Below are positions 45,328 through 53,161 of a stretch of DNA of 64,000 nt, piece after piece; the stretch's first letter is position 1; each line of letters begins with the position of its first letter. The notes under the pieces were generated by a model, which was not told the origin of the DNA, searched no databases, and saw only the letters and a list, made by a program, of their open reading frames with translations. The stretch comes from Paracoccus benzoatiresistens (lineage in GTDB: Bacteria; Pseudomonadota; Alphaproteobacteria; Rhodobacterales; Rhodobacteraceae). The stretch lies in contig NZ_JAPTYD010000001.1 in assembly GCF_026913015.1 (NCBI RefSeq), positions 310,001-374,000 on the forward strand. Direction: 5' to 3'. The position numbers and the translations under genes are program-made.

Positions 45328-47576
45328 CGCACCGTCCGCAGCCGCAAGGCGTTGCCGACCACGCAGACCGAGGACAGCGCCATCGCCCCCGCCGCCAGCA
45401 TGGGCGACAGTTGCGGCCCGCCAAAGGGCACCAGCACGCCCATGGCGACCGGGATCAGCGCGGTATTGTAGGCGAAGGCCCAGAACAGGTTCTGGCGGAT
45501 GTTGCGCATCACCGCGCGCGACAGGCGGATGGCCCGCGTCACGCCCGACAGGTCGCCCGACATCAGCACCAGATCGGCCGATTCAATGGCGATGCCGGTG
45601 CCGGTGCCGATGGCGATGCCGGTTTCCGCCGCGGCCAGCGCCGGGGCGTCGTTGATGCCGTCGCCCACGAAGACCGATCCCGCGCCCATCCCGTCGATGG
45701 CCGCCAGCTTGTCGCCCGGCATCAGCCCGGCCTGCACGTCGTCGATCCCCAGCCGCTGGCCGACTGCCCGCGCGGTTGCCGGAATGTCGCCCGACAGCAT
45801 CGCGGTCCGCAGGCCCATGCGGTGCAGGGCGGCGACGGTGTCCGCAGCCTCGGGCCGGATCGGATCCGCCAGGGCGAAGCTGGCGACATGGCGGCCATCG
45901 ACGGCCAGATGCACGGGGGTTGCGCCTTGGGCGGCGGCGGCCTCTGCCGCGTTGCGCAGGGCAGGGGCGGGATCGATCCCGGACTCGGTCAGCGCGGCAA
46001 GGTTGCCGATCAGCAGGTTCCGACCCTCGACCAAGGCCGACAAGCCGCGCCCGGCGGTGGCTTTCACCTCGCTGGCGGGCGGCAGGTCCAGGCCGCGCGC
46101 CCCGGCCCCGGCGACGATGGCCGCGCCAAGCGGGTGTTCGGACCGCGCCTCGGCCGCTGCGGCAAGGCGCAGGGCTTCGGTGTCGGCGATGCCATCCGCG
46201 TGGATCGCCAGCAGTTCGGGATGCCCGCGCGTCAGCGTGCCGGTCTTATCGAAGCCGATCAGGCGGGCATTCGACAAGCGCTGCAAGGCCTCGCCCCGGC
46301 GGAACAGCACGCCCAGTTGCGCGCCGCGTCCGGTGCCGACCATGATCGAGACGGGGACCGCCAGCCCCATGGCGCAGGGGCAGGCAATGATCAGCACCGC
46401 CACGCCCGCCACCACCGCATGGGCAAGGTCGGGACCGAAGGCCAGCCACAGCAGGAAGGCCAGCACCGCCAGCCCCATCACCACCGGCACGAAGATGCGG
46501 GTGATGCGGTCCACCAGGGCCTGGACCGGCAGGCGGGCGTTCTGCGCGCCTTCAATCATGCGGACGATGCGGGACAGCGTCGTGTCTGCCCCAGTGGCAG
46601 TCACTCGATAGGTCAGGGCGGCGGTCCCGTTCACCGTGCCGCCGGTGACCGGATCGCCGGGCGACTTCTCGGCCGGGATAGGTTCGCCCGTCAGCATGGA
46701 TTCGTCGATGTGACCCCGGCCTTCGGTGATGACCCCGTCCACGGCGACCCGCTCGCCCGGGGCCAGCAGCACCAGGTCGCCCGGCCACAGATCGGCCACG
46801 GCAATGCTGGCGGGCTTGCCGTCGCGCAGGACGGTGGCACGCTCGGGCGCAAGCTCGACCAGCGCGCGGATCGCGGCGCCTGCCTGTCCCTTGGCCCGCG
46901 CTTCCAGCCAGCGCCCCATCAGGATCAGGGTAACGATGACTGCCGCCGCCTCGAAATAGACATGGCGCGAGGCCGGGGGGATCAGGCCGGGCAGCAGCAC
47001 CACGACCGCCGAATAGAGAAACGCCGCGCCCGCGCCAAGCGCGACAAGGCTGTTCATCTCGGGTCCGCCGCGCAGAAGGGCAGGGACGCCGGTCGCAAAG
47101 AAGCGCCGCCCCGGCCCGGCCAGAACGGCGGCGGTCAGGATCATCTGCGCCCAGAGCAGGGGCGCCGTGAGGGCCAGCCCGTGCAGCCAGTGATGGAAGG
47201 CGGGGAACAGGTGTCCCCCCATTTCTGCGACGAAAACCGGCAGGGTCAGCGCCAGCGCGGTCAGAAAGGCGCGCTTCAGGCTGGCGGCCTCGTCGTCCCT
47301 CGCCCTGGGCGCGGCGTCCTGCGGCATGCTGGCAGGATATCCAAGCTTTGTCACAGCCGCGGCCAGGTCGGCGGGCGACAGGCCGGCGGCGTGGCGGATG
47401 CTGGCCGTGCCGGCAAGCAGGTTCACCTGCGCATCGGTCACGTCGGGACGGGCGGACAGCGCGCGCTGGATCCGGCCGGAACAGGCGGCGCAGCTCATGC
47501 CCTCGATGGTCAGGCGGGTGGTGGTCAGGTCGGATGGACTTGCCGCAACGGGCAGGTCAGCGGAGTGAATGGTCAT
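45324..47576 (-). CDS. copA: Copper-exporting P1B-type ATPase
   Basis: 750 residues. One N-terminal heavy-metal domain with GMSCAACSGR (Cys29 and Cys32), eight membrane helices, the TGE loop (MLTGEPIPAEKS), the CPC transport site (IACPCAMGLA), DKTGTLTRG with the phosphorylated Asp, and GDGINDAPAL. CPC with the conserved Asn/Tyr and Met-Ser context in the last helices marks a Cu(I) exporter. The start is supported by the family N-terminus; the upstream leader is long (about 265 bases). Confidence 0.95.
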   Translation of the reverse strand: MTIHSADLPVAASPSDLTTTRLTIEGMSCAACSGRIQRALSARPDVTDAQVNLLAGTASIRHAAGLSPADLAAAVTKLGYPASMPQDAAPRARDDEAASLKRAFLTALALTLPVFVAEMGGHLFPAFHHWLHGLALTAPLLWAQMILTAAVLAGPGRRFFATGVPALLRGGPEMNSLVALGAGAAFLYSAVVVLLPGLIPPASRHVYFEAAAVIVTLILMGRWLEARAKGQAGAAIRALVELAPERATVLRDGKPASIAVADLWPGDLVLLAPGERVAVDGVITEGRGHIDESMLTGEPIPAEKSPGDPVTGGTVNGTAALTYRVTATGADTTLSRIVRMIEGAQNARLPVQALVDRITRIFVPVVMGLAVLAFLLWLAFGPDLAHAVVAGVAVLIIACPCAMGLAVPVSIMVGTGRGAQLGVLFRRGEALQRLSNARLIGFDKTGTLTRGHPELLAIHADGIADTEALRLAAAAEARSEHPLGAAIVAGAGARGLDLPPASEVKATAGRGLSALVEGRNLLIGNLAALTESGIDPAPALRNAAEAAAAQGATPVHLAVDGRHVASFALADPIRPEAADTVAALHRMGLRTAMLSGDIPATARAVGQRLGIDDVQAGLMPGDKLAAIDGMGAGSVFVGDGINDAPALAAAETGIAIGTGTGIAIESADLVLMSGDLSGVTRAIRLSRAVMRNIRQNLFWAFAYNTALIPVAMGVLVPFGGPQLSPMLAAGAMALSSVCVVGNALRLRTVR

Positions 47577-47840
47577 GGCGGTTTCCTGAAATCGTGCGAA
47601 GGGTGCAGGACGGTTTCAGGAAACGGGGCGGCGCCTGCGGGCGCATGGGGGCTTGCTGCGGGAACTGTGCCGCAATCAGCGCGCGGGGGTCCGGGCGAAG
47701 CACATGGCGGGGACGGGCCACTGCCGGGCGCGCGTCCTGGTGGCAACGGCAGGCGCGGTCGCCGCGCCCCCGGCACAGATGCGCCGGCCGACGCAGGGTG
47801 CGGCGCTTTCGTTGGCAGCAAGGGCGCAGGACGGGTGCCA
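47577..47840 (-). other. Long copA leader, no supported gene
   Basis: About 260 very GC-rich bases between the probable promoter and copA. All three minus-strand frames are open and cysteine- or proline-rich, and one of them ends in an ATGA overlap with the copA start. None has a ribosome site or codon bias that I trust. It may be a leader peptide, a decayed small gene, or plain leader RNA. Confidence 0.35.
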
Positions 47841-47841
47841 T

Positions 47842-47876
47842 GTCCTACAGATGTGCCCCGGGGGGCGCAGGGTCAA
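47842..47876 (-). promoter_or_regulatory. Candidate MerR/CueR-type promoter of copA
   Basis: TTGACC at 47876-47871 is followed by a 20-base spacer (47870-47851) whose exact middle holds an imperfect dyad TGCGCCCC-CC-GGGGCACA (7 of 8 pairs), then CTGTAG as a poor -10. Over-long spacers with a centred dyad are the hallmark of promoters untwisted by MerR-family activators such as CueR. No cueR gene is in the window, and the dyad is not the standard CueR box. Confidence 0.45.
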
Positions 47877-47976
47877 GGGCGAAGTGAACGCGAAACGCTG
47901 TCGTGAGTTGCAACAAGAGCCTGTCCCTTGTTATGGGCAGGACAGAGCAGAAGAACACGAGATTGACAGGATCACC

Positions 47977-48549
47977 ATGAACCGCCGTGAGCTGATGTCG
48001 CTGGCCGTGCCGCTGATGGCCGCCGCCTATTTCGCCCCCTCGCTTGCCTTCTCGCAAGAGGCTGCGCAACCCGTGGCGCGCGATCCCTATGCCCCGACCG
48101 AGGTTTCGATCCGCGAGGATTTCGAGGTCGGCAGCATCGTCGTGGTCAGCAAGGATTTCTTCCTGTATCACGTGACCGCGCCGGGCCGGGCGGTCCGCTA
48201 TGGCGTGGCCGTGGGCACGGCCGAGCTGGTCTGGAAGGGCCGCGCCACCGTCGGCCGCAAGGTCGAATGGCCGTCCTGGACCCCGACGCCCGAGATGATC
48301 AAGCGCAAGCCGCAGCAATACGGCAAATGGGCCGACGGGATGCCCGGCGGCCCGCAGAACCCCCTGGGGGCGCGGGCGCTGTATCTCTACAACGACAAGG
48401 GCCAGGATACCGCAATCCGCATCCACGGCACGACCGAGCCGAATTCGATCGGCCGCGCCGTGTCGAACGGTTGCCTGCGGATGCGCAACGAGGCGGTGAT
48501 GGCGCTTTATGAGCAGGTGCCAATCGGCACGCCCGTCTACGTCTACTGA
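47977..48549 (+). CDS. L,D-transpeptidase (YkuD family), exported
   Basis: 190 residues. The signal peptide starts MNRRELMSLAVPL, with twin arginines that may direct it to Tat. The YkuD catalytic block is IHGTTEPNSIGRAVSNGCLRM, with His and Cys in the standard order. It forms 3-3 cross-links in peptidoglycan or attaches proteins to it. A SD-like AGG lies before the ATG. It is followed after one base by selU, an arrangement without evident functional meaning. Confidence 0.92.
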   Translation: MNRRELMSLAVPLMAAAYFAPSLAFSQEAAQPVARDPYAPTEVSIREDFEVGSIVVVSKDFFLYHVTAPGRAVRYGVAVGTAELVWKGRATVGRKVEWPSWTPTPEMIKRKPQQYGKWADGMPGGPQNPLGARALYLYNDKGQDTAIRIHGTTEPNSIGRAVSNGCLRMRNEAVMALYEQVPIGTPVYVY

Positions 48550-48550
48550 T

Positions 48551-49600
48551 GTGGCCCTGACGCTGACACGCGTGTCGGACCCTGCGCTGGCGGGGTTCGA
48601 CGACATCATCGACGTCAGGTCTCCGTCGGAATACACCGAGGATCACCTGCCCGGCGCGATTAACCTGCCGGTTCTGGACGATGCCGAACGGGCGCGCGTC
48701 GGCACCATCTACAAGCAGGTTTCCCCTTTTGACGCCCGCAAGATCGGCGGCGCGCTGGTGGCGGCCAACGCCGCGCGCCATATCGCCGGGCCCTTGGCTG
48801 ACCGGGACGGAAGCTGGCGGGGGCTGGTCTATTGCTGGCGCGGCGGGCAGCGATCAGGCAGCTTCACGACGATCCTGTCGCAGATCGGCTGGCGGGTGGA
48901 CCGGATCGGGGGCGGCTACAAGGCGTGGCGCGCGCTTGTCGTGGACCGGGTGCAGAACCAGCCGGTGCCCGCGCCGGTGATCGTGCTGGACGGCAATACC
49001 GGCAGTGCCAAGACCGCGATCCTGAAGCGGTTGGCCGGGCGGGGCTGGCAGGTCATCGACCTGGAGGGGCTGGCCAACCATCGCGGCAGCCTGTTCGGTG
49101 GCCGCCCCGAAGGCCAGCCCAGCCAGAAGCTGTTCGAAAGCCGGCTGGCTGTGGCCCTGGAAGCGCTGGATCCCGCGCGTCCGGTTCTGGTCGAGGCCGA
49201 AAGCAGCCGCATCGGCAGCGCCACTGTTCCCAAGGCCATGTGGCAGGCAATCTGCGCCGCCCCCCGGCTGCGGCTTGATGTGCCGGTCGAGGCGCGGGCA
49301 GCCTATACCGCCGCAACCTATGACGACGTGGTGGAGGATCCCGCGCGGGTCGAGGCGATCGTGGCGGCGCTGTCGCCCTTGCACCCCGCCGAGCGGATCG
49401 CCGGCTGGCAGGCCGCCATGGCGGCGGGCGATTGGCGCAAGCTGGCCGAGGGGTTGCTGCGCGACCATTACGACCCGCGCTACTTGAAGCACCGGCTGCG
49501 CTATTCCGGGCGCGAGAAGGCGGTCGTGGCGCTGGATGACCTGCGGGATCTGGACGCGGCGGCGGGACGCGTCGAGGCGGCCCTGGCGCGCCTGACCTGA
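48551..49600 (+). CDS. selU: tRNA 2-selenouridine synthase
   Basis: 349 residues from a GTG at 48551, two bases after the A of the preceding stop codon. N-terminal rhodanese domain with the catalytic Cys95 in YCWRGGQRSG, then a P-loop domain (LDGNTGSAKTAIL, about residue 145). It replaces sulfur by selenium (through a geranylated intermediate) in wobble 2-thiouridine of tRNAs for Lys, Glu and Gln. An ATG at 48549 is out of frame, so the GTG start is needed. selD is not in the window. Confidence 0.92.
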   Translation: MALTLTRVSDPALAGFDDIIDVRSPSEYTEDHLPGAINLPVLDDAERARVGTIYKQVSPFDARKIGGALVAANAARHIAGPLADRDGSWRGLVYCWRGGQRSGSFTTILSQIGWRVDRIGGGYKAWRALVVDRVQNQPVPAPVIVLDGNTGSAKTAILKRLAGRGWQVIDLEGLANHRGSLFGGRPEGQPSQKLFESRLAVALEALDPARPVLVEAESSRIGSATVPKAMWQAICAAPRLRLDVPVEARAAYTAATYDDVVEDPARVEAIVAALSPLHPAERIAGWQAAMAAGDWRKLAEGLLRDHYDPRYLKHRLRYSGREKAVVALDDLRDLDAAAGRVEAALARLT

Positions 49601-49629
49601 GCCTTGGGGCGCGAGCGGCGAGGTCAGGT

Positions 49630-49663
49630 GCCTCCGGCGGGGATATTTGGACGAAGAAGAAGC
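49630..49663 (+). repeat. Dispersed 3'-end motif, copy 2
   Basis: GCCTCCGGCGGG-GATATTTG-GAC-GAAGAAGAAGC ends directly at the stop codon of the minus-strand purine phosphorylase gene. It is nearly the same as copy 1 at 30557. Read from the phosphorylase side it is again GCTTCTTCTTC-N3-CAAATATCC just after a stop. Confidence 0.65.
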
Positions 49664-50464
49664 TCAGGCGTCGCGCAGGAAGCGGCGGAGGATGCGTTCA
49701 AGTTTCGCCGCGCCAAAGGGGGCCATGGCCTTGGTGTGGTCGTGGCTGATCGCTTCGTCCGACAGACCCGCGCCCATGTTGGTGATGACCGAGATGGCGG
49801 CGCAACGGAACCCCAGGAAGCGGGCCAGGATGATCTCGGGCACGGTGGACATGCCGACCGCATCGGCACCGAGGATTCTTGCGGCGCGGATTTCGGCGGG
49901 CGTTTCGAAGCTGGGGCCCGAGAACCAGCAATAGACGCCCTGGGGCAAGTCGATCCCTTCGGCCAGCGCGGCGGCGGACAGGGACGCGCAGATCGCCGCG
50001 TCATGGGCGTTCGTCATGGGAACGAAGCGGCCTTCGGTTTTCTCTCCGATCAGGGGGTTGGTGCCTGCGAAGGCGATGTGGTCGTTCAGCAGCATCAGCC
50101 CGCCCGGGGGGATATCCGGGCGCAGGGATCCCGCGGCATTGGTCAGGATCAGCTTGCGGGTGCCGAGCGCGGCCAGCGTTTCCAGCGGCAGCCGCATGGC
50201 GTCGGCGCGGCCCGATTCATAGTAATGCGACCGCCCCCCGAAGACCGCGACCCGGCGCCCTTCAAGCTGACCGACCACCAGTTGCGGGACATGCCCCGAG
50301 ACGCCTGCATGGGGAAAGCCCGGCAGTTCGTCATAAGGGATCGCCACGCCATCGACCGTGCCCGACAGGTGTCCCAGGCCCGAGCCAAGGATCAGGCCGT
50401 ATTCCGGCGCCTGGTCGCCCGCGCGGTCGCGGATCAGGCTGGCAAGCTCAGCGCTCCTTGACAT
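49664..50464 (-). CDS. punA: Purine nucleoside phosphorylase
   Basis: 266 residues of the trimeric PNP family. GLILGSGLGHL (phosphate site), GRSHYYESG, LTNAAGSLRPDIPPGGLML and WFSGPSFETPAEI are all present. It splits inosine or guanosine with phosphate. It is the last gene of the nucleoside ABC operon and overlaps the second permease by 17 bases, so imported purine nucleosides are probably its substrate. Confidence 0.94.
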   Translation of the reverse strand: MSRSAELASLIRDRAGDQAPEYGLILGSGLGHLSGTVDGVAIPYDELPGFPHAGVSGHVPQLVVGQLEGRRVAVFGGRSHYYESGRADAMRLPLETLAALGTRKLILTNAAGSLRPDIPPGGLMLLNDHIAFAGTNPLIGEKTEGRFVPMTNAHDAAICASLSAAALAEGIDLPQGVYCWFSGPSFETPAEIRAARILGADAVGMSTVPEIILARFLGFRCAAISVITNMGAGLSDEAISHDHTKAMAPFGAAKLERILRRFLRDA

Positions 50465-51500
50465 AGGGCTCTCCTCCGGCGCGGGGCGGGATGGCGCGGC
50501 CGACGAAGCCCGCCAGGATGATCACGGTCAGGATATAGGGCAGGGCGTTCATGAACATCGACGGCACGGTGACGATGCCCAGATCCAGGTTCGGATAGCG
50601 GTTGGCGATGGCCTCCAGCAGGCCGAACAGGAAGGTCGCGCCAAGCGCCCCCCAAGGCCGCCACTTGGCGAAGATCAGCGCGGCAAGGGCGATAAAGCCG
50701 CGACCGGCGGTCATTTCCTTGACAAAGCCCGCCGACAGCCCGGTCGCCAGATAGGCCCCCGCGAGCCCGCACAGCAGCCCGGCGATGGCGACCGCCGCGA
50801 AGCGCAGCCGTGTGACCGAGACGCCCGCCGTATCGACCGAGGCGGGGTTTTCGCCGACCGCCCGCAGCCGCAGCCCGAAACGCGTGCGATACAGCACCCA
50901 CCAGGTCAGCGGAACCATCAGGAAGGCCACATAGACCAGGATCGAATGGCCCGAGATCACCTCGGCATAAAGCGGGCCGATAAGGGGCACGCCACGCAGG
51001 CTTTCCGCGAAGGGCAGGGCGATTTCGCCAAAGCGCGGCGTGCCGGTCAGCCAGCCCGCCGTATCCGGCCCGGCCGTCCCCGAGAGCCAGGCGCGGAACG
51101 GCGTGACCTGCGCCTCAAGCTCGGCCCCCGGCGTCAGGCTGGGGGTGCGTCCGCCCAGGCCGAAGATCTTCTGCCCCAGCAGCACCGTCAGCCCCGAGGC
51201 GAGGAAGTTGATCGCCACGCCCGAGATCAGCTGGTTGCCCCGGAAGGTGATCGAGGCGATGCCGTGGATCGCCGACAGAAGCAGCGCGCCCGAAAGCCCT
51301 GCGCAGAGGCCCAGCCAGACGTTGCCGGTCAGCGCGGCCACGGTGGCGGCGCTGAAGGCCGACATCAGCATCTTGCCTTCCAGCCCGATGTCGAAGACCC
51401 CGGCGCGCTCGGAATAAAGCCCGGCAAGGCAGGCCAGCAACAGCGGCGTCATCAGCCGCACCGCGCTGTCCAGAATCTGCAGGACGGTGTTCAGATCCAT
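50448..51500 (-). CDS. Nucleoside-type ABC transporter permease 2
   Basis: 350 residues with about ten hydrophobic helices, of the BPD_transp_2 family. The motif SERAGVFDIGLEGKMLMSAFSA and the later GENPASVDTAGVSV are typical of the second permease in BMP-dependent nucleoside importers (YufQ type). The start shares its A with the TGATG at the end of permease 1. It works with the ATPase and binding protein upstream. Confidence 0.92.
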   Translation of the reverse strand: MDLNTVLQILDSAVRLMTPLLLACLAGLYSERAGVFDIGLEGKMLMSAFSAATVAALTGNVWLGLCAGLSGALLLSAIHGIASITFRGNQLISGVAINFLASGLTVLLGQKIFGLGGRTPSLTPGAELEAQVTPFRAWLSGTAGPDTAGWLTGTPRFGEIALPFAESLRGVPLIGPLYAEVISGHSILVYVAFLMVPLTWWVLYRTRFGLRLRAVGENPASVDTAGVSVTRLRFAAVAIAGLLCGLAGAYLATGLSAGFVKEMTAGRGFIALAALIFAKWRPWGALGATFLFGLLEAIANRYPNLDLGIVTVPSMFMNALPYILTVIILAGFVGRAIPPRAGGEPYVKER

Positions 51501-52594
51501 CACGCGCCCCTTTTCCGCATCGCGAGGAACATCCGTTCCAGCGGCATCCGCACCATGTTGTCGAGCGCGCCCGTGAACAGGATCACGAGCGCCTGGATGA
51601 CGATGATCAGCTCTCGGGGGATGGTGGTCCACAGGGCGAGTTCGCCCCCGCCCTGGTAGAGGAAGCCGAACAGCAGCGCGGCCAGAAAAACGCCCAGGGG
51701 ATGGTTGCGGCCCATCAGGGCCACGGCGATGCCGATGAAGCCCGCGCCCTCGACCGCGTTGAGGACCAGGCGCTCGGCCTCGCCCATCACATTGTTGATG
51801 GCCATCATCCCGGCAAGCCCGCCCGAAACCAGCATGGCGATCATGGTGATGCGGACCGGGTTGATGCCCGCATAGAGCGCCGCGGGTTCGGATTTGCCGA
51901 AGGCGCGGATCTCGAAGCCGAGGCGCGTGCGCCAGATCAGCAGCCACACGAGGACGCAGGCGGCGACGGCGACAAAGAAGCTGATGTTGACGGGCGTGTT
52001 CTTGCCCCATTCGAAGCCCAGGGCCAGCGCCATGTCCGACAGCTTGGGCAGATGCGTGGCGTCAGGGAAACGGGCCGAGGCCGGGTCCATGCTGCCGGTC
52101 GGGCGCAGCAGGTTCACCAGGATGTAGTTCAGCGCGGCCGCGGCGATGAAGTTGAACATGATCGTGGTGATCACGATATGGCTGCCGCGCCTGGCCTGCA
52201 GCCAGGCCGGGATCAGCGCCCAGGCCGCGCCGAACAGCGCCGCGCCGATCATCGCGGCGGGCAGGGCCAGCGCCCAATGGGGCAGGGGGAGGGACAGCAG
52301 AACCAGCGCCACCCCCAGCCCGCCCATGGCGGCCTGGCCCTCGCCGCCGATGTTGAACAGGCTGGCGTGATAGGCGACCATGACCGCCAGCCCGGTGAAG
52401 ATGAAGTTCGTCGCATAATACAGCGTGAAGCCCCAGCCATAGCTGGAGCCCAAGGCGCCGTCGATCATCGTGGTCAGCGCGACCATCGGGCTTTCGCCGA
52501 TGGCCAGGATCACAAGCGCCGAAATCGCCATTGCCAGCACCAGCGAGATCAGCGGTGTCAGGATCACATCGGCCCATTTCGGCATCTTGTCCAT
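51500..52594 (-). CDS. Nucleoside-type ABC transporter permease 1
   Basis: 364 residues, multi-pass (about nine helices), YufP type of the same permease family. Landmarks are HASLFNIGGEGQAAMGGLG and EIRAFGKSEPAALYAGIN, the cytoplasmic loops that contact the ATPase. It begins three bases after the lipoprotein gene and is coupled to permease 2. Confidence 0.92.
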   Translation of the reverse strand: MDKMPKWADVILTPLISLVLAMAISALVILAIGESPMVALTTMIDGALGSSYGWGFTLYYATNFIFTGLAVMVAYHASLFNIGGEGQAAMGGLGVALVLLSLPLPHWALALPAAMIGAALFGAAWALIPAWLQARRGSHIVITTIMFNFIAAAALNYILVNLLRPTGSMDPASARFPDATHLPKLSDMALALGFEWGKNTPVNISFFVAVAACVLVWLLIWRTRLGFEIRAFGKSEPAALYAGINPVRITMIAMLVSGGLAGMMAINNVMGEAERLVLNAVEGAGFIGIAVALMGRNHPLGVFLAALLFGFLYQGGGELALWTTIPRELIIVIQALVILFTGALDNMVRMPLERMFLAMRKRGA

Positions 52595-52597
52595 CGC

Positions 52598-53161
52598 TCA
52601 GCCTTTCATGCCGTGACACAGCGCCAGGAAGGTTCGCGCGTCGGCGATCTGGTTCCAGGTGATCGCATCGCCATTGCCTGCCATGCGGCCCAGTGTGCGG
52701 GCGCGGGGGACGGCCCCGTTCGCGCCGGGATGGCCGCGCACCACCAGCAGGTTCTGCTCGGCCCGCGTCTGGCCTTCGCGCGCCTCGCCCGTGCAGCGGC
52801 TGCCGTCGGACAGCGCCGCAAAGGCGATGGCGACGCGGCCCGCGACCTCGGGCGGGGTGGCCGCATCGCCCGGCATTTCGATGGGGGCGTGATCGGCACA
52901 GGCCATGCCGCGCCCGTCCTGCAGGCAGTTCTGGGCGAAATCGGCGTGATAATCCGAACCCTTGATCGGATCCGCCACGGCCCAGCTGCCGTCGGGGTTG
53001 CGTGCGCGGGTCTGGGCGCGGGCCTCGGCCGCCATGACCAGGCGGTCCGGAGCCTCGCCATCGGGCCAGATGTTCATCTTGGGCATCCGGGGCGCGGGAA
53101 CGGCGCTGCAGCTTGCAGCGAGAAGAAGCGAAAGAAGGAGAGTCGTGCGGGCAGACGTCAT
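52598..53161 (-). CDS. Putative lipoprotein within the nucleoside importer operon
   Basis: 187 residues. Signal peptide ending in LLLAASC, giving a lipidated Cys18. The mature part has four more cysteines (79, 88, 123, 182) that could form two disulfides, plus ARAQTRARNPDGSWAVADP and ADHAPIEMPGD segments without known family. The start is contiguous with the stop of the ATPase gene (TGA ATG) and the stop lies three bases before permease 1, so it is certainly part of the operon. It is not a standard component of BMP-type importers. Confidence 0.7.
   Translation of the reverse strand: MTSARTTLLLSLLLAASCSAVPAPRMPKMNIWPDGEAPDRLVMAAEARAQTRARNPDGSWAVADPIKGSDYHADFAQNCLQDGRGMACADHAPIEMPGDAATPPEVAGRVAIAFAALSDGSRCTGEAREGQTRAEQNLLVVRGHPGANGAVPRARTLGRMAGNGDAITWNQIADARTFLALCHGMKG

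Noticed and set aside
47557..47841. Small cysteine-rich gene (DUF2946-like) upstream of copA
   Set aside because: Three overlapping frames compete, none has a ribosome site, and resemblance to DUF2946 is too vague to annotate.
44766..47906. A 1046-codon open frame antisense to copA and the esterase gene
   Set aside because: Shadow frame; the minus strand carries an intact copper ATPase with all catalytic motifs.
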